Positions 7,986 to 16,167 of a stretch of 21,652 nucleotides of DNA are shown one piece after another. Source of the stretch: Chloroflexia bacterium (lineage in GTDB: Bacteria > Chloroflexota > Chloroflexia > Thermomicrobiales > UBA6265). The notes below the pieces were generated by a model. It was not told the DNA's origin. It did not search any database and saw only the letters and a program-made list of their open reading frames with translations. The translations under genes were made by a program, and so were the position numbers. The stretch covers positions 1 through 21,652 of the forward strand of contig JACCVC010000206.1 of assembly GCA_013698305.1 (NCBI GenBank). The letters are read 5' to 3'. Positions within the stretch are counted from its first letter, which is position 1. The number at the start of each line of letters is the position of its first letter.

Positions 7986-8930
7986 ATGGTGAGCTTCATC
8001 ATTCGGCGACTAGTCTCGATGATTCCGGTGATGCTGATGGTGGCGACAGGGGTCTTCCTGCTGCTCAAGTTGACTCCTGGCGATCCAGTCGGCGTGATCC
8101 TGGGGCCGGATGCAACCGAGGAACGGCGGCAGGCACTTCGTGACGACCTCGGCCTGAACGATCCTCTCATCCTGCAGTATGTGCGCTGGCTCGGGGATGC
8201 TGCACGGGGAGACCTGGGTGACTCCCTCTTTCTCAATCAGCCTGTCTTGACATCGTTGTGGGAGCGGGCAGAGCCGACGCTTGTGCTCACCCTGTTGTCG
8301 ACGCTTGTCGCGCTCAGCATTGGTCTGCCCACCGGTATCCTTGCCGCGCAAAATCGGGGCAAGTGGCTAGACATGGGGTCGATGGGGATAGCGATCCTCG
8401 GGATCTCGATGCCTACCTTCTGGCTCGGCCTCAACCTCATCCTGATATTTGCGGTGACACTGCGCTGGCTGCCGGTGGCGGGGTACGCGCCGCTGTCCGA
8501 AGGATTGTGGGAATCCCTGCGCTACATGATCCTGCCGGCGATCACGCTCGGGGTGGCACAGGCGGCGCTGCTCGCACGAATGACCCGCTCGATGATGCTG
8601 GACGTATTGTCAGCGGAGTACGTCCGCGTGGCTCGGGCGAAGGGGTTGAGAGAGCGGCGAGTCGTCTACTTTCATGCCTTGCGCAATGCCCTGATACCAC
8701 TAATCAATGTGGCGGGCCTGATCTTCGCGGCGCTGCTGGGTGGCGCGGTCGTTACCGAACAGATTTTCAACATTCCCGGAATCGGACGATTGTTGATCCA
8801 GGCTGTCGGGCGGCGAGACGTGCCACTTGTGCAAGGGACGGTACTCGTGATCGCGGCGATCTATGTGCTCGTGAATCTCATTGTTGATATCTTCTCGGCC
8901 GTTCTCGATCCGCGGTTGCGGCAGACCTAG
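7986..8930 (+). CDS. ABC transporter permease, DppB/OppB type
   Basis: A 314-residue inner-membrane permease. It opens with the family N-terminus FIIRRLVSMIPVMLMVATGVFLLLKL as first membrane helix, followed by the extracytoplasmic PGDPVGVILGPDATEE segment and five further hydrophobic stretches. The cytoplasmic EAA loop, which contacts the ATPase, is EYVRVARAKGLRERRVVYFH, with the expected G. The C-terminus DIFSAVLDPRLR is typical. The ATG has AGGAG eight bases upstream. It forms the translocation channel with the next gene product and works with the solute-binding protein 77 bases upstream. No ATPase gene is linked. Confidence 0.93.
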   Translation: MVSFIIRRLVSMIPVMLMVATGVFLLLKLTPGDPVGVILGPDATEERRQALRDDLGLNDPLILQYVRWLGDAARGDLGDSLFLNQPVLTSLWERAEPTLVLTLLSTLVALSIGLPTGILAAQNRGKWLDMGSMGIAILGISMPTFWLGLNLILIFAVTLRWLPVAGYAPLSEGLWESLRYMILPAITLGVAQAALLARMTRSMMLDVLSAEYVRVARAKGLRERRVVYFHALRNALIPLINVAGLIFAALLGGAVVTEQIFNIPGIGRLLIQAVGRRDVPLVQGTVLVIAAIYVLVNLIVDIFSAVLDPRLRQT

Positions 8931-8938
8931 GGGGAGCA

Positions 8939-9820
8939 ATGGCAATCACAGCGGACAGTCTGGCTGGAGCGATCGAGCGGAGAAGTCGCTGGACACAACT
9001 GCGGCTCACCGTGGGACGCAATCGCAATGTGCTGGTGGGCGGTTCGTTGCTTTTGCTCATCGTCGCGGTCGCGGTGCTGGCGCCGGTCCTGATGACCCAT
9101 GACCCTTCCTTTCAGGACCCCGGCGAGCGATTGCTCGCTCCATCAAGTGAGTACCTCCTGGGTACCGACGGGTCCGGTCGAGACGTGTTCAGCAGGGTGG
9201 TCAAGGGAGCGCAGTTGTCGCTCCTGGTGGGTATCGGCGTGGCCACCGCGACGTCGATCATCGGCGGGTTCATCGGCCTGATCACCGGCTTCGTGCCTCG
9301 CGTGGACGCGCCGGTGATGCGGGTAATGGACGGGCTGATGGCATTCCCAGGCATCATCCTGGCGATCGGCATCATGGCGGTGCGAGGCGCCGAGATCAGC
9401 AATGTCATCCTCGCGTTGACCGTGGTCAATACGCCGAGAATGGCCAGGGTTGTGAGATCGGTGGTCCTGGGACTTGCGAACACACAATTCGTCGAGGCCG
9501 CGAAGAGCAGTGGTTGCACGCTCTGGAGGATATTGGGAGTACACCTGTTGCCCAACACGCTGTCTCCGCTCATCGTGCAGGCGAGCTTCGTCTTCGCCGA
9601 GGCGGTGCTGGGCGAGGCGACATTGTCGTTCCTAGGTGCGGGCGCGCCGCCCGAGGTTCCGTCGTGGGGCGGGATGTTGAGCGAGTCACGACTGTTCCTC
9701 AGTCAGGCATCGTGGACAATGATTGCGCCTGGCGCGGCATTGACATTCACCGTGTTTGCCCTCAACTTGCTTGGAGACGGTCTACGGGACATGCTCGACC
9801 CGAGGCTGAGACATCGGTAG
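8939..9820 (+). CDS. ABC transporter permease, DppC/OppC type
   Basis: A 293-residue inner-membrane partner of the preceding permease. The N-terminal cytoplasmic part RNRNVLVGGSLLLLIVAVAVLAP leads into the first membrane helix. LLGTDGSGRDVFSRVVKGAQLSL, here around residues 70-95, is the DppC hallmark. The EAA loop reads EAAKSSGCTLWRILGVHLLP, with the usual A-L-G partly changed to S-S-G. The C-terminus LNLLGDGLRDMLDPRLR is diagnostic. The start follows the upstream stop by eight bases, with GGGGGAG as ribosome site overlapping the stop, so translation is probably coupled. Confidence 0.94.
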   Translation: MAITADSLAGAIERRSRWTQLRLTVGRNRNVLVGGSLLLLIVAVAVLAPVLMTHDPSFQDPGERLLAPSSEYLLGTDGSGRDVFSRVVKGAQLSLLVGIGVATATSIIGGFIGLITGFVPRVDAPVMRVMDGLMAFPGIILAIGIMAVRGAEISNVILALTVVNTPRMARVVRSVVLGLANTQFVEAAKSSGCTLWRILGVHLLPNTLSPLIVQASFVFAEAVLGEATLSFLGAGAPPEVPSWGGMLSESRLFLSQASWTMIAPGAALTFTVFALNLLGDGLRDMLDPRLRHR

Positions 9821-9860
9821 ATCGGACTGGTATTCGTAGCTTTGAGAGAGGGAGGACATC

Positions 9861-10142
9861 TTGGCGCTTTTTGCGGTGGCGATCACCTTTGTGGAGGATG
9901 AGGAGCGGCGGCTCAAGGTGCGACCGACGCATCGTGAGTACCTGCAGACGCTGCTTGACGCCGGCAAGCTGCACGAATCGGGGCCGTATACTGACGACAG
10001 CGGCGCGTTGCTGATCTACGACGCGGAGAACGAAGCCGAGGTGAAGGAAATCGTCGCAAACGATCCGTATACGGCGGGGGGCGTGATCGGCGATACGACG
10101 ATCAAGGAATGGAACGTGGTGTTCAGTCGGATGAAGGGCTGA
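9861..10142 (+). CDS. YciI-like small protein
   Basis: A 93-residue protein of the YciI-like ferredoxin-fold family (COG2350). The family-conserved histidine appears in RPTHREYL (His24), with the acidic pair Asp45-Asp46 in SGPYTDDSGALLIYD and the later NDPYTAGG segment. Some relatives are decarboxylases or isomerases in aromatic degradation; most have no assigned reaction. The start is a TTG preceded by GGGAGGA at about six bases; no ATG or GTG fits better. It lies 40 bases after the DppC-like permease and before a strong terminator, so it is the last gene of the transporter operon. This suggests a role with the imported compound, but that is inference. Confidence 0.85.
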   Translation: MALFAVAITFVEDEERRLKVRPTHREYLQTLLDAGKLHESGPYTDDSGALLIYDAENEAEVKEIVANDPYTAGGVIGDTTIKEWNVVFSRMKG

Positions 10143-10166
10143 ACACCAATCCGTCTCGTGAAGTCA

Positions 10167-10199
10167 AAAAGGCCCGGAAGCTCGGCTTCCGGGCCTTTT
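10167..10199. terminator. Bidirectional rho-independent terminator
   Basis: GGCCCGGAAGC (10171-10181) pairs perfectly with GCTTCCGGGCC (10185-10195) around a TCG loop. A-run 10166-10170 and T-run 10196-10199 flank it, giving a T-tract on either strand. It sits between the convergent YciI-like gene and sigma factor gene and should end both transcripts. Confidence 0.93.
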
Positions 10200-10222
10200 C
10201 CCCTGACATCGGATAGTCCCGA

Positions 10223-11239
<1,017 letters not shown>

Positions 11240-11699
11240 CGTTAAGTCTTACTCCTTCGTGTGGCACGCGTGGCCACGGCTTCGGAACGTCATTGTTACG
11301 AGCGTGGTTGGGCCGCCTCTACCCATTTGCTGGTTTGTATCGCAGGGAGCGTACCTGCAATGCTGATCAGACCGGACCTAGACCGCATTTCCCATAGGTC
11401 GCGTATGACTGCAACTTCGAATGCGGGGTCGAACCTGTCTCGTGCGGGGTATCGATGTGGCAAGTGATGACTCGTTCGGTATCGGAATGGTTCCGACCGG
11501 CCAGTATCATTCCTGCCCACCGCTTCAGGTATGCCAGTATAGGGATCGTTCAGCGGTCTGTAAACCCCTTGTGCGAAAATTCACGAACATTGGCTGGCTT
11601 GAACGGATGTATCACGTCTCGGAGAGGACGCCTATAGACGCCCTCTCACATTACTTTACGTATGGATGTCTCAATCGGATGTATTGCGGGACCAGTTCT
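11240..11699 (-). other. 460-base gene-free leader region upstream of the sigma factor gene
   Basis: No coding sequence with a ribosome site is convincing on either strand. The minus strand holds the sigma promoter (11536-11564) and then about 290 bases of leader. Just before the sigma ribosome site, GTGGC (11261-11265) can pair with GCCAC (11273-11277), overlapping the palindrome CGTGGCCACG. GAGAGG (11622-11627) and CCTCTC (11642-11647) form a possible weak hairpin after the Fe-S carrier gene but with no T-run. GGATGTAT or near copies recur at 11605, 11664 and 11677. Confidence 0.5.
11536..11564 (-). promoter_or_regulatory. Sigma-70 promoter of the sigma factor gene
   Basis: On the minus strand, -35 TTTACA (complement of 11559-11564), a 17-base spacer and -10 TATACT (complement of 11536-11541). 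Each hexamer matches five of six consensus bases. Start of transcription is expected near 11529, leaving a leader of about 290 bases before the sigma ATG. Confidence 0.7.
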
Positions 11700-12083
11700 T
11701 TAGACGCGTCCGGCGGCGCTCCCGCCCGATCCGCAGCCTTGGGCGGTGCCAGCGTTTCCGCCAGCATCGAACGAGTGGCCACACGCGCAACCGGCCACGG
11801 CGTTGGGGTTGCTGACAGTGAAGCCGCCGCCCATCAACGAACTGACGTAGTCGATCTCGGCGTTTTCGAGGTACATCGCGCTGAAGTTGTCGACCAGAAC
11901 CTTGACGCCCTCGGTCTCGATAACCTCATCGCCTTCGTCCGCGCCTTCGTCGATGGTCATGCCATACTGAAGACCCGAGCAGCCGCCAGGAGCGACGAAA
12001 ACGCGCAGCGCGTGGTCGGGTGTGCCCTGTTCCTGAAGGAATTCTCGTAGTTGGCCAACAGCTTCGGTCGTCATCGAAATCAT
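11700..12083 (-). CDS. A-type iron-sulfur carrier protein (HesB/IscA/ErpA family)
   Basis: A 127-residue protein that receives iron-sulfur clusters from a scaffold and delivers them to apoproteins. The three family cysteines are present: Cys35 in PGGCSGLQYGM and Cys99 and Cys101 in GCACGHSF. ENAEIDYVSSLMGGGFTVSNPNA is the typical segment before the CxC pair. A 22-residue tail rich in Gly, Ala and Ser with one extra cysteine (Cys117) extends beyond the usual end. The frame is open further upstream to 12209, but ATG 12083 is chosen: GGAGG lies ten bases before it, and the consensus promoter at 12154-12181 lies inside the longer version. No other SUF or ISC gene is in the window. Confidence 0.93.
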   Translation of the reverse strand: MISMTTEAVGQLREFLQEQGTPDHALRVFVAPGGCSGLQYGMTIDEGADEGDEVIETEGVKVLVDNFSAMYLENAEIDYVSSLMGGGFTVSNPNAVAGCACGHSFDAGGNAGTAQGCGSGGSAAGRV

Positions 12084-12153
12084 GAGAATAGTGCCTCCGT
12101 CATGAGGTGGTGTGTCCATTTCGGGTGAGCAAGCCCACCACTTCCCTTCCGTA

Positions 12154-12181
12154 AGCATAGCGCAGGGAGACGGGATGTCAA
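12154..12181 (-). promoter_or_regulatory. Sigma-70 promoter of the Fe-S carrier gene
   Basis: On the minus strand, a perfect -35 TTGACA (complement of 12176-12181), a 16-base spacer and -10 TATGCT (complement of 12154-12159). Transcription should begin near 12147, about 64 bases before the ATG at 12083. This supports the shorter start of the protein. Confidence 0.7.
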
Positions 12182-12294
12182 GGCCGTCGACACGGACCTG
12201 CCTCAGCATTGCGCGCCATTTGCCGCACTCAGCATTTACACTGGTTTGTACAAGGACGTGACCCCGTTTCGCTCCGCATCAGGAGGTGATTATC

Positions 12295-12369
12295 GTGTAC
12301 CAGCCTATTCAGCACGTAGCCATTCACGGGAGTCTATGTGACCAAACCACAAAAGCAGAAGAACACTGA
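12295..12369 (+). CDS. Candidate leader peptide overlapping the rsgA start
   Basis: A 24-codon frame beginning at GTG 12295 and ending at TGA 12367-12369. It follows AGGAGGTGAT (12281-12290), a ten-base match to the anti-Shine-Dalgarno end of 16S rRNA, four bases from the GTG. The encoded peptide starts VYQPIQHVAIHGSLCDQ and shows no signal or membrane segment. It runs into rsgA by 32 bases in another frame, so ribosomes on it would cross the rsgA start at 12338. The ribosome site is much stronger than that of rsgA, which argues for real initiation here. Its length and lack of homology evidence leave it uncertain. Confidence 0.4.
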   Translation: MYQPIQHVAIHGSLCDQTTKAEEH

Positions 12370-13375
12370 TCAATCCGGGCGACGTCCGAAGCGTCCGTCG
12401 ACATCGTCCATGTCCGCCAACCCTCTTTTCCGGCGTACGCCGCCCGACGACGCGATGCGTGGTGTCGTGACTCGCGCCCATGGACTCTGGTACGAGGTTC
12501 GGGTCGACGAGCGCGACAGAACGTTCATTGCGACCATCCGCGGCAATCTCAAACAGCAATCGAAACTGACGGATATCGTCGCGGTCGGTGACAGGGTGTG
12601 GATCACCGACGCCGGCGAAGGCGAAGCCGCAATCGAATCGGTAGACCCACGGCAATCGGTATTTTCTCGAACGGCGCGCAACACGCGTGACACCGAACAG
12701 GTGATTCTCGCGAATCCGGATCAGGTGTTGCTGGTCTTCGCCGCCCGCGATCCGGCGCCGCACCTGCGGATGCTGGACCGGTTCATCATCCTTGCGGAAC
12801 GGCAGGAGTTGCCCACCCGGATCGTGGTCACCAAGCTCGATCTCGAAGAGCATCTCGATCCTGATGATGAACTAGGTTCGGCCCGGGACCGGTTTCGCGT
12901 CTACGAAGCTATCTACCCGGTCCACTACATCAGCTCCGTCAATGGCGAAGGGATGGATTGCCTCCGCGAGGCGATGAGCGGGCGCATCTCGGTCGTGGCT
13001 GGACCATCAGGGGTCGGCAAGTCGAGCTTGCTGAACGTGCTTGACCCGAACAACCGGCGCGAGATCGGTTCGGTGTCGGCGGCGACTGGCAAGGGCAAGC
13101 ACACGACCATTGGCGCGCAATTGTATGAAATAGCCGACGGCACCTTCATCGCCGACACGCCAGGAATCCGATCATTGGCAATGCACGCTATACCAGATGA
13201 TCAGCTCGATTGGTGGTATCGGGAGTTCCGCCCGTTTGTCGACCATTGCCGGTTCCGAGGCTGCACTCACGTTCACGAGCCAGGTTGCGCCGTGCGCGAT
13301 GCGGTCGAGCGTAGCGATGTCTCGGAGGAGCGATACCAAAGTTACCTGTTGGTGCGAGAGGAGAGCGGATCGTAG
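12338..13375 (+). CDS. rsgA: Ribosome small-subunit-dependent GTPase RsgA
   Basis: A 345-residue circularly permuted GTPase that checks late 30S subunit maturation. A basic, disordered start precedes the OB-fold (GVVTRAHGLWYEVRV onward). The G motifs appear in permuted order: G4 as TKLD (165-168; Thr replaces the more common Asn), then G1 GPSGVGKSS (222-230) and G3 DTPGIRSL. The C-terminal zinc site is C304-x4-C309-x-H311-x5-C317 in CRFRGCTHVHEPGC. The start is GTG 12338 with GGGAG five bases upstream; the overlapping ATG at 12336 meets a stop at once. It is divergent from the Fe-S carrier gene and is followed by a small unknown gene and ftsH. Confidence 0.96.
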   Translation: MTKPQKQKNTDQSGRRPKRPSTSSMSANPLFRRTPPDDAMRGVVTRAHGLWYEVRVDERDRTFIATIRGNLKQQSKLTDIVAVGDRVWITDAGEGEAAIESVDPRQSVFSRTARNTRDTEQVILANPDQVLLVFAARDPAPHLRMLDRFIILAERQELPTRIVVTKLDLEEHLDPDDELGSARDRFRVYEAIYPVHYISSVNGEGMDCLREAMSGRISVVAGPSGVGKSSLLNVLDPNNRREIGSVSAATGKGKHTTIGAQLYEIADGTFIADTPGIRSLAMHAIPDDQLDWWYREFRPFVDHCRFRGCTHVHEPGCAVRDAVERSDVSEERYQSYLLVREESGS

Positions 13376-13445
13376 GTTTCTCTGGTGGGCCAGCTTGCCG
13401 CCCTCCCGGATATTTCACCCAAGCAATTCCAGGGAGGCCACCGCC

Positions 13446-13787
13446 ATGCCAGGACACTCGGGAAAGGACGGCGTCACGGTCGAGCAGATCGCCGATGACA
13501 TGCAGGAGCTGATCGAGAATCTCCTCGGTCGGCTGGAGGGCAACGATTTCACGACGACGCAATTCATCGAGGTCCTGCGTTCGGCGCCGGAGGGCGAGCG
13601 TGCGTACGATGCGGCGTGGCGCCGGTGGGGCGAGCAGGAACGCGCCAGCAAGATGGTGATCCACGGACAGGTGATACCACTCGCGCTCCGTCGCTCAGAT
13701 CGCGTCTCCTGGGAGGGATACGCGCACGACGAGCCCGATGATTACGCGGTGCCAGCGTGGTGGAAGCTCACGCCGCCGACAGGATGA
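13446..13787 (+). CDS. Uncharacterised 113-residue protein
   Basis: I do not recognise this family. The start ATG 13446 has GGGAGG eight bases upstream; the frame is open further into rsgA but no better start is seen. The N-terminal half is acidic and probably helical (IADDMQELIENLLGRLEGND). The middle, TTTQFIEVLRSAPEGERAYD and AAWRRWGEQERASKMVIHGQ, could be a compact helical fold. The C-terminus holds many aromatics and acids (SWEGYAHDEPDDYAVPAWWK). No signal peptide, membrane helix, metal-binding cysteines or nucleotide motif is visible. It lies 70 bases after rsgA and about 213 before ftsH, in the same direction. Codon use and ribosome site make it a real gene; function is unknown. Confidence 0.8.
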   Translation: MPGHSGKDGVTVEQIADDMQELIENLLGRLEGNDFTTTQFIEVLRSAPEGERAYDAAWRRWGEQERASKMVIHGQVIPLALRRSDRVSWEGYAHDEPDDYAVPAWWKLTPPTG

Positions 13788-13842
13788 ATGCCACACGTGG
13801 GCAGCAGTGCATCGACTACGCGGTCGGCATTGTTGCGACTCG

Positions 13843-13872
13843 CTGAAAGCGAAGGATGCGCCCGTGTAGAAT
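13843..13872 (+). promoter_or_regulatory. Possible ftsH promoter
   Basis: CTGAAA (13843-13848), 18 bases, TAGAAT (13867-13872; five of six -10 consensus bases). Start would be near 13879, giving a leader of about 120 bases before ftsH. The -35 is weak. A small TCGCT/AGCGA hairpin (13840-13852) overlaps it. No CIRCE-type heat-shock element is seen. Confidence 0.35.
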
Positions 13873-14000
13873 AGAGACAAACAACTATGCTCCAGTGCGC
13901 CCACTCACGCATCAGTAGTTTGAAGATGTAGCTTATACCGGATGCGTGTTGCCAGCTTGCGCTTCGCGCGTCCCTCATTCGATAGGAAAGACCAGACCGC

Positions 14001-16100
14001 ATGCCAAACCCGGACAATAACAAGAAGCCGCAATTTCCCCTCATGCGGCCGGACAAGGATCGCAACCGCCAACCGAAGCCCGGCGAAGGCGGCAAGGAAG
14101 ATCCGGACATGCCGCAGCGTCGGACTCCGCGGATTCCCACCTGGGTCGTCGCGACACTGATCATCGCGCTGGTCGGCTGGTATATCTGGCAATTCTTCGG
14201 CCCGCAGGATGACCCGGATGTCGTCGATGTGCCGTACACGACGGTGACTCAGCAACTCGAAGATGGCAATGTCAGCCAGGCCACGCTCGGTGAAACCAGC
14301 ATCCAGGTTGAACTCACCAACCCAATCAACTGGAATACGGAGGAGGAGCAGGTCGATGCCAACGCTCCCTCCGACGCGGAGAACATTCGCGAAACCGAAC
14401 AGATCAACGCCACGCTGCCCCAGGGTGTCGAGATCACCGACCTCTTGCCGGCGCTCCAGGACGCTCAGGTCGTGATCGAGGGCGAGACGTCCAGCGGTTC
14501 GATCTGGACCAGCATTCTCATCTCGTTCTTTCCGTTCCTCTTGATCCTGGGACTGATCCTGTTCATGGGCCGGCAGATGTCTCGCGGCCAGCAGAACGTA
14601 TTCGGTTTCGGGCGCAGCAAGGCGCGGCAAAACGACCCGGAGCGACCGCAGGTCACCTTTGCCGATGTCGCTGGCGAGGACGAAGCCAAGCAGGAGTTGA
14701 TGGAGGTCGTGGACTTTCTGAGCAATCCGGCCAAGTATCACGCGCTTGGCGCGCGACTGCCGCGAGGTGTCCTGCTCGTGGGACCTCCGGGCACCGGCAA
14801 GACGTTGACGGCGCGCGCGGTCGCTGGTGAAGCGGGCGTGCCGTTCTTCAGCGTCTCGGCATCAGAATTCGTCGAGATGTTCGTCGGCGTCGGCGCGAGC
14901 CGTGTGCGTGACCTGTTCGACAAGGCCAAGGCGGCATCGCCATCGATCATCTTCGTCGATGAGATGGACGCCGTCGGTCGGCAGCGTTTCGCGGGAGTCG
15001 GCGGATCCAATGACGAGCGCGAGCAGACGCTCAATCAGTTGCTCGTCGAGATGGACGGATTCGAGACCAATCAGGAAGTCATCGTCATGGCGGCCACCAA
15101 CCGTCCTGACGTGCTCGATCCGGCGCTGCTCCGACCGGGTCGATTCGACCGCCAGGTCGTCGTTGGGCTGCCAGACCGGAAGGGGCGCGAGGCGATCCTC
15201 AAGATCCACTCGCGTGGCATTCCGTTGGCCGCCGCCATTGACCTCGACCTCATTGCGCGGTCCACGACCGGGTTCTCGGGCGCTGACCTCTCCAACTTGG
15301 TCAACGAGGCTGCGCTGACTGCCGCCCGTCGCAACCGAAAGGAAATCGAGAAGGACGACTTCGACGATGCGCTCGACAAGATTCTGCTCGGTGTTGCGCG
15401 GTCGGGCCTGACAAACGAGAAGGAACGAGAGGTCGTCGCTTACCACGAGGCTGGACACGCCCTTGTTGCGCATCTCACGCCGGGCGCCGATCCCCTACGC
15501 AAGGTGAGCATCGTGCCGAGGGGCCGCGCGTTGGGCGTGACGGTTCAGATGCCGGAGGAAGACCGGCACAACTACAGCAAGACGTACCTGCTGGGGCGCC
15601 TGGCGATGATGCTTGGTGGCCGGGCAGCGGAGATGGTGATCTACGACGAGATCACCACCGGCGCCGAGAACGATCTCAAGCAGGCCACCGGCCTCGCTCG
15701 ACGCATGGTCGGCATGTGGGGCATGAGTGACGACGTTGGGCCGCTGTACCTGGGCACCGGAGACGAGCAGGTCTTCCTGGGACGCGAGCTGACGCAGGAC
15801 AAGTCATTCTCGGACGCAACCGCCGAGCGGGTAGATGCCGCGCTGCGCGAGATCGTCGAGAACGCGCTGCGGGAGGCGCTTGAGCTGTGCCGGACCCAGC
15901 GACACATGCTTGACGCGATGGTCGAGGCGCTGCTTGAAAAGGAAACCCTGGACGCTCCCGAGGTCGATGAGATCTTTGGCCCTGGCATCAAGGAGGACCT
16001 GAACGCCGGGTTCGACGAAGACGAGGGCCTCGCCGCCGCGGAGGAGCCGGTCGCTGGCGTTCCCACGCAGCGAGCGACGGAGACCGAACCCACCGCGTAG
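14001..16100 (+). CDS. ftsH: ATP-dependent zinc metalloprotease FtsH
   Basis: A 699-residue membrane-anchored AAA+ protease that unfolds and degrades membrane and some soluble proteins. A Pro/Lys/Asp-rich cytoplasmic extension (1-46) precedes the first membrane helix (about 47-66). An acidic extracytoplasmic domain follows, then the second helix (about 168-191). AAA module: Walker A GPPGTGKT (261-268), Walker B FVDEMDA (about 318-324) and the second region of homology ATNRPDVLDPALLRPGRFDR. The protease has the zinc motif HEAGH (His482, His486) with the third ligand Asp558 in TGAENDLKQAT. Family members are usually 610-650 residues; the extra length is in the N-terminal and C-terminal tails. 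ATG 14001 has AGGAAAG about twelve bases upstream. A terminator follows. Confidence 0.97.
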   Translation: MPNPDNNKKPQFPLMRPDKDRNRQPKPGEGGKEDPDMPQRRTPRIPTWVVATLIIALVGWYIWQFFGPQDDPDVVDVPYTTVTQQLEDGNVSQATLGETSIQVELTNPINWNTEEEQVDANAPSDAENIRETEQINATLPQGVEITDLLPALQDAQVVIEGETSSGSIWTSILISFFPFLLILGLILFMGRQMSRGQQNVFGFGRSKARQNDPERPQVTFADVAGEDEAKQELMEVVDFLSNPAKYHALGARLPRGVLLVGPPGTGKTLTARAVAGEAGVPFFSVSASEFVEMFVGVGASRVRDLFDKAKAASPSIIFVDEMDAVGRQRFAGVGGSNDEREQTLNQLLVEMDGFETNQEVIVMAATNRPDVLDPALLRPGRFDRQVVVGLPDRKGREAILKIHSRGIPLAAAIDLDLIARSTTGFSGADLSNLVNEAALTAARRNRKEIEKDDFDDALDKILLGVARSGLTNEKEREVVAYHEAGHALVAHLTPGADPLRKVSIVPRGRALGVTVQMPEEDRHNYSKTYLLGRLAMMLGGRAAEMVIYDEITTGAENDLKQATGLARRMVGMWGMSDDVGPLYLGTGDEQVFLGRELTQDKSFSDATAERVDAALREIVENALREALELCRTQRHMLDAMVEALLEKETLDAPEVDEIFGPGIKEDLNAGFDEDEGLAAAEEPVAGVPTQRATETEPTA

Positions 16101-16120
16101 ACCAGGATGGCGAACGGAAT

Positions 16121-16158
16121 GAGGGTGGGTCCGCGAGGGTCCGCCCTCGTTTGTCGTT
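16121..16158 (+). terminator. Rho-independent terminator after ftsH
   Basis: GAGGGTGGGTCC (16121-16132) pairs over twelve positions, including G-T wobbles, with GGGTCCGCCCTC (16137-16148) around a GCGA tetraloop of the GNRA class, followed by GTTTGTCGTT. It lies between the convergent ftsH and pyruvate kinase genes. On the minus strand the T-run is poor, so action in that direction is less certain. Confidence 0.8.
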
Positions 16159-16167
16159 GAGCGCCGG

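Noticed and set aside
11425..11435. GGTTCGACCCC on the minus strand, resembling a tRNA T-loop
   Set aside because: The flanking bases do not form a T-stem and no acceptor, D or anticodon arms can be built around it.
11622..11647. GAGAGG/CCTCTC inverted repeat as terminator of the Fe-S carrier gene
   Set aside because: Only six base pairs, a 14-base loop and no T-run on the minus strand.
11421..12050. Plus-strand open frame across the sigma leader and Fe-S carrier gene
   Set aside because: Largely antisense to the carrier gene, no ribosome site, no recognised domain.
12084..12209. Longer N-terminus for the Fe-S carrier
   Set aside because: A consensus TTGACA/TATGCT promoter lies within it and the extra residues do not resemble the family.
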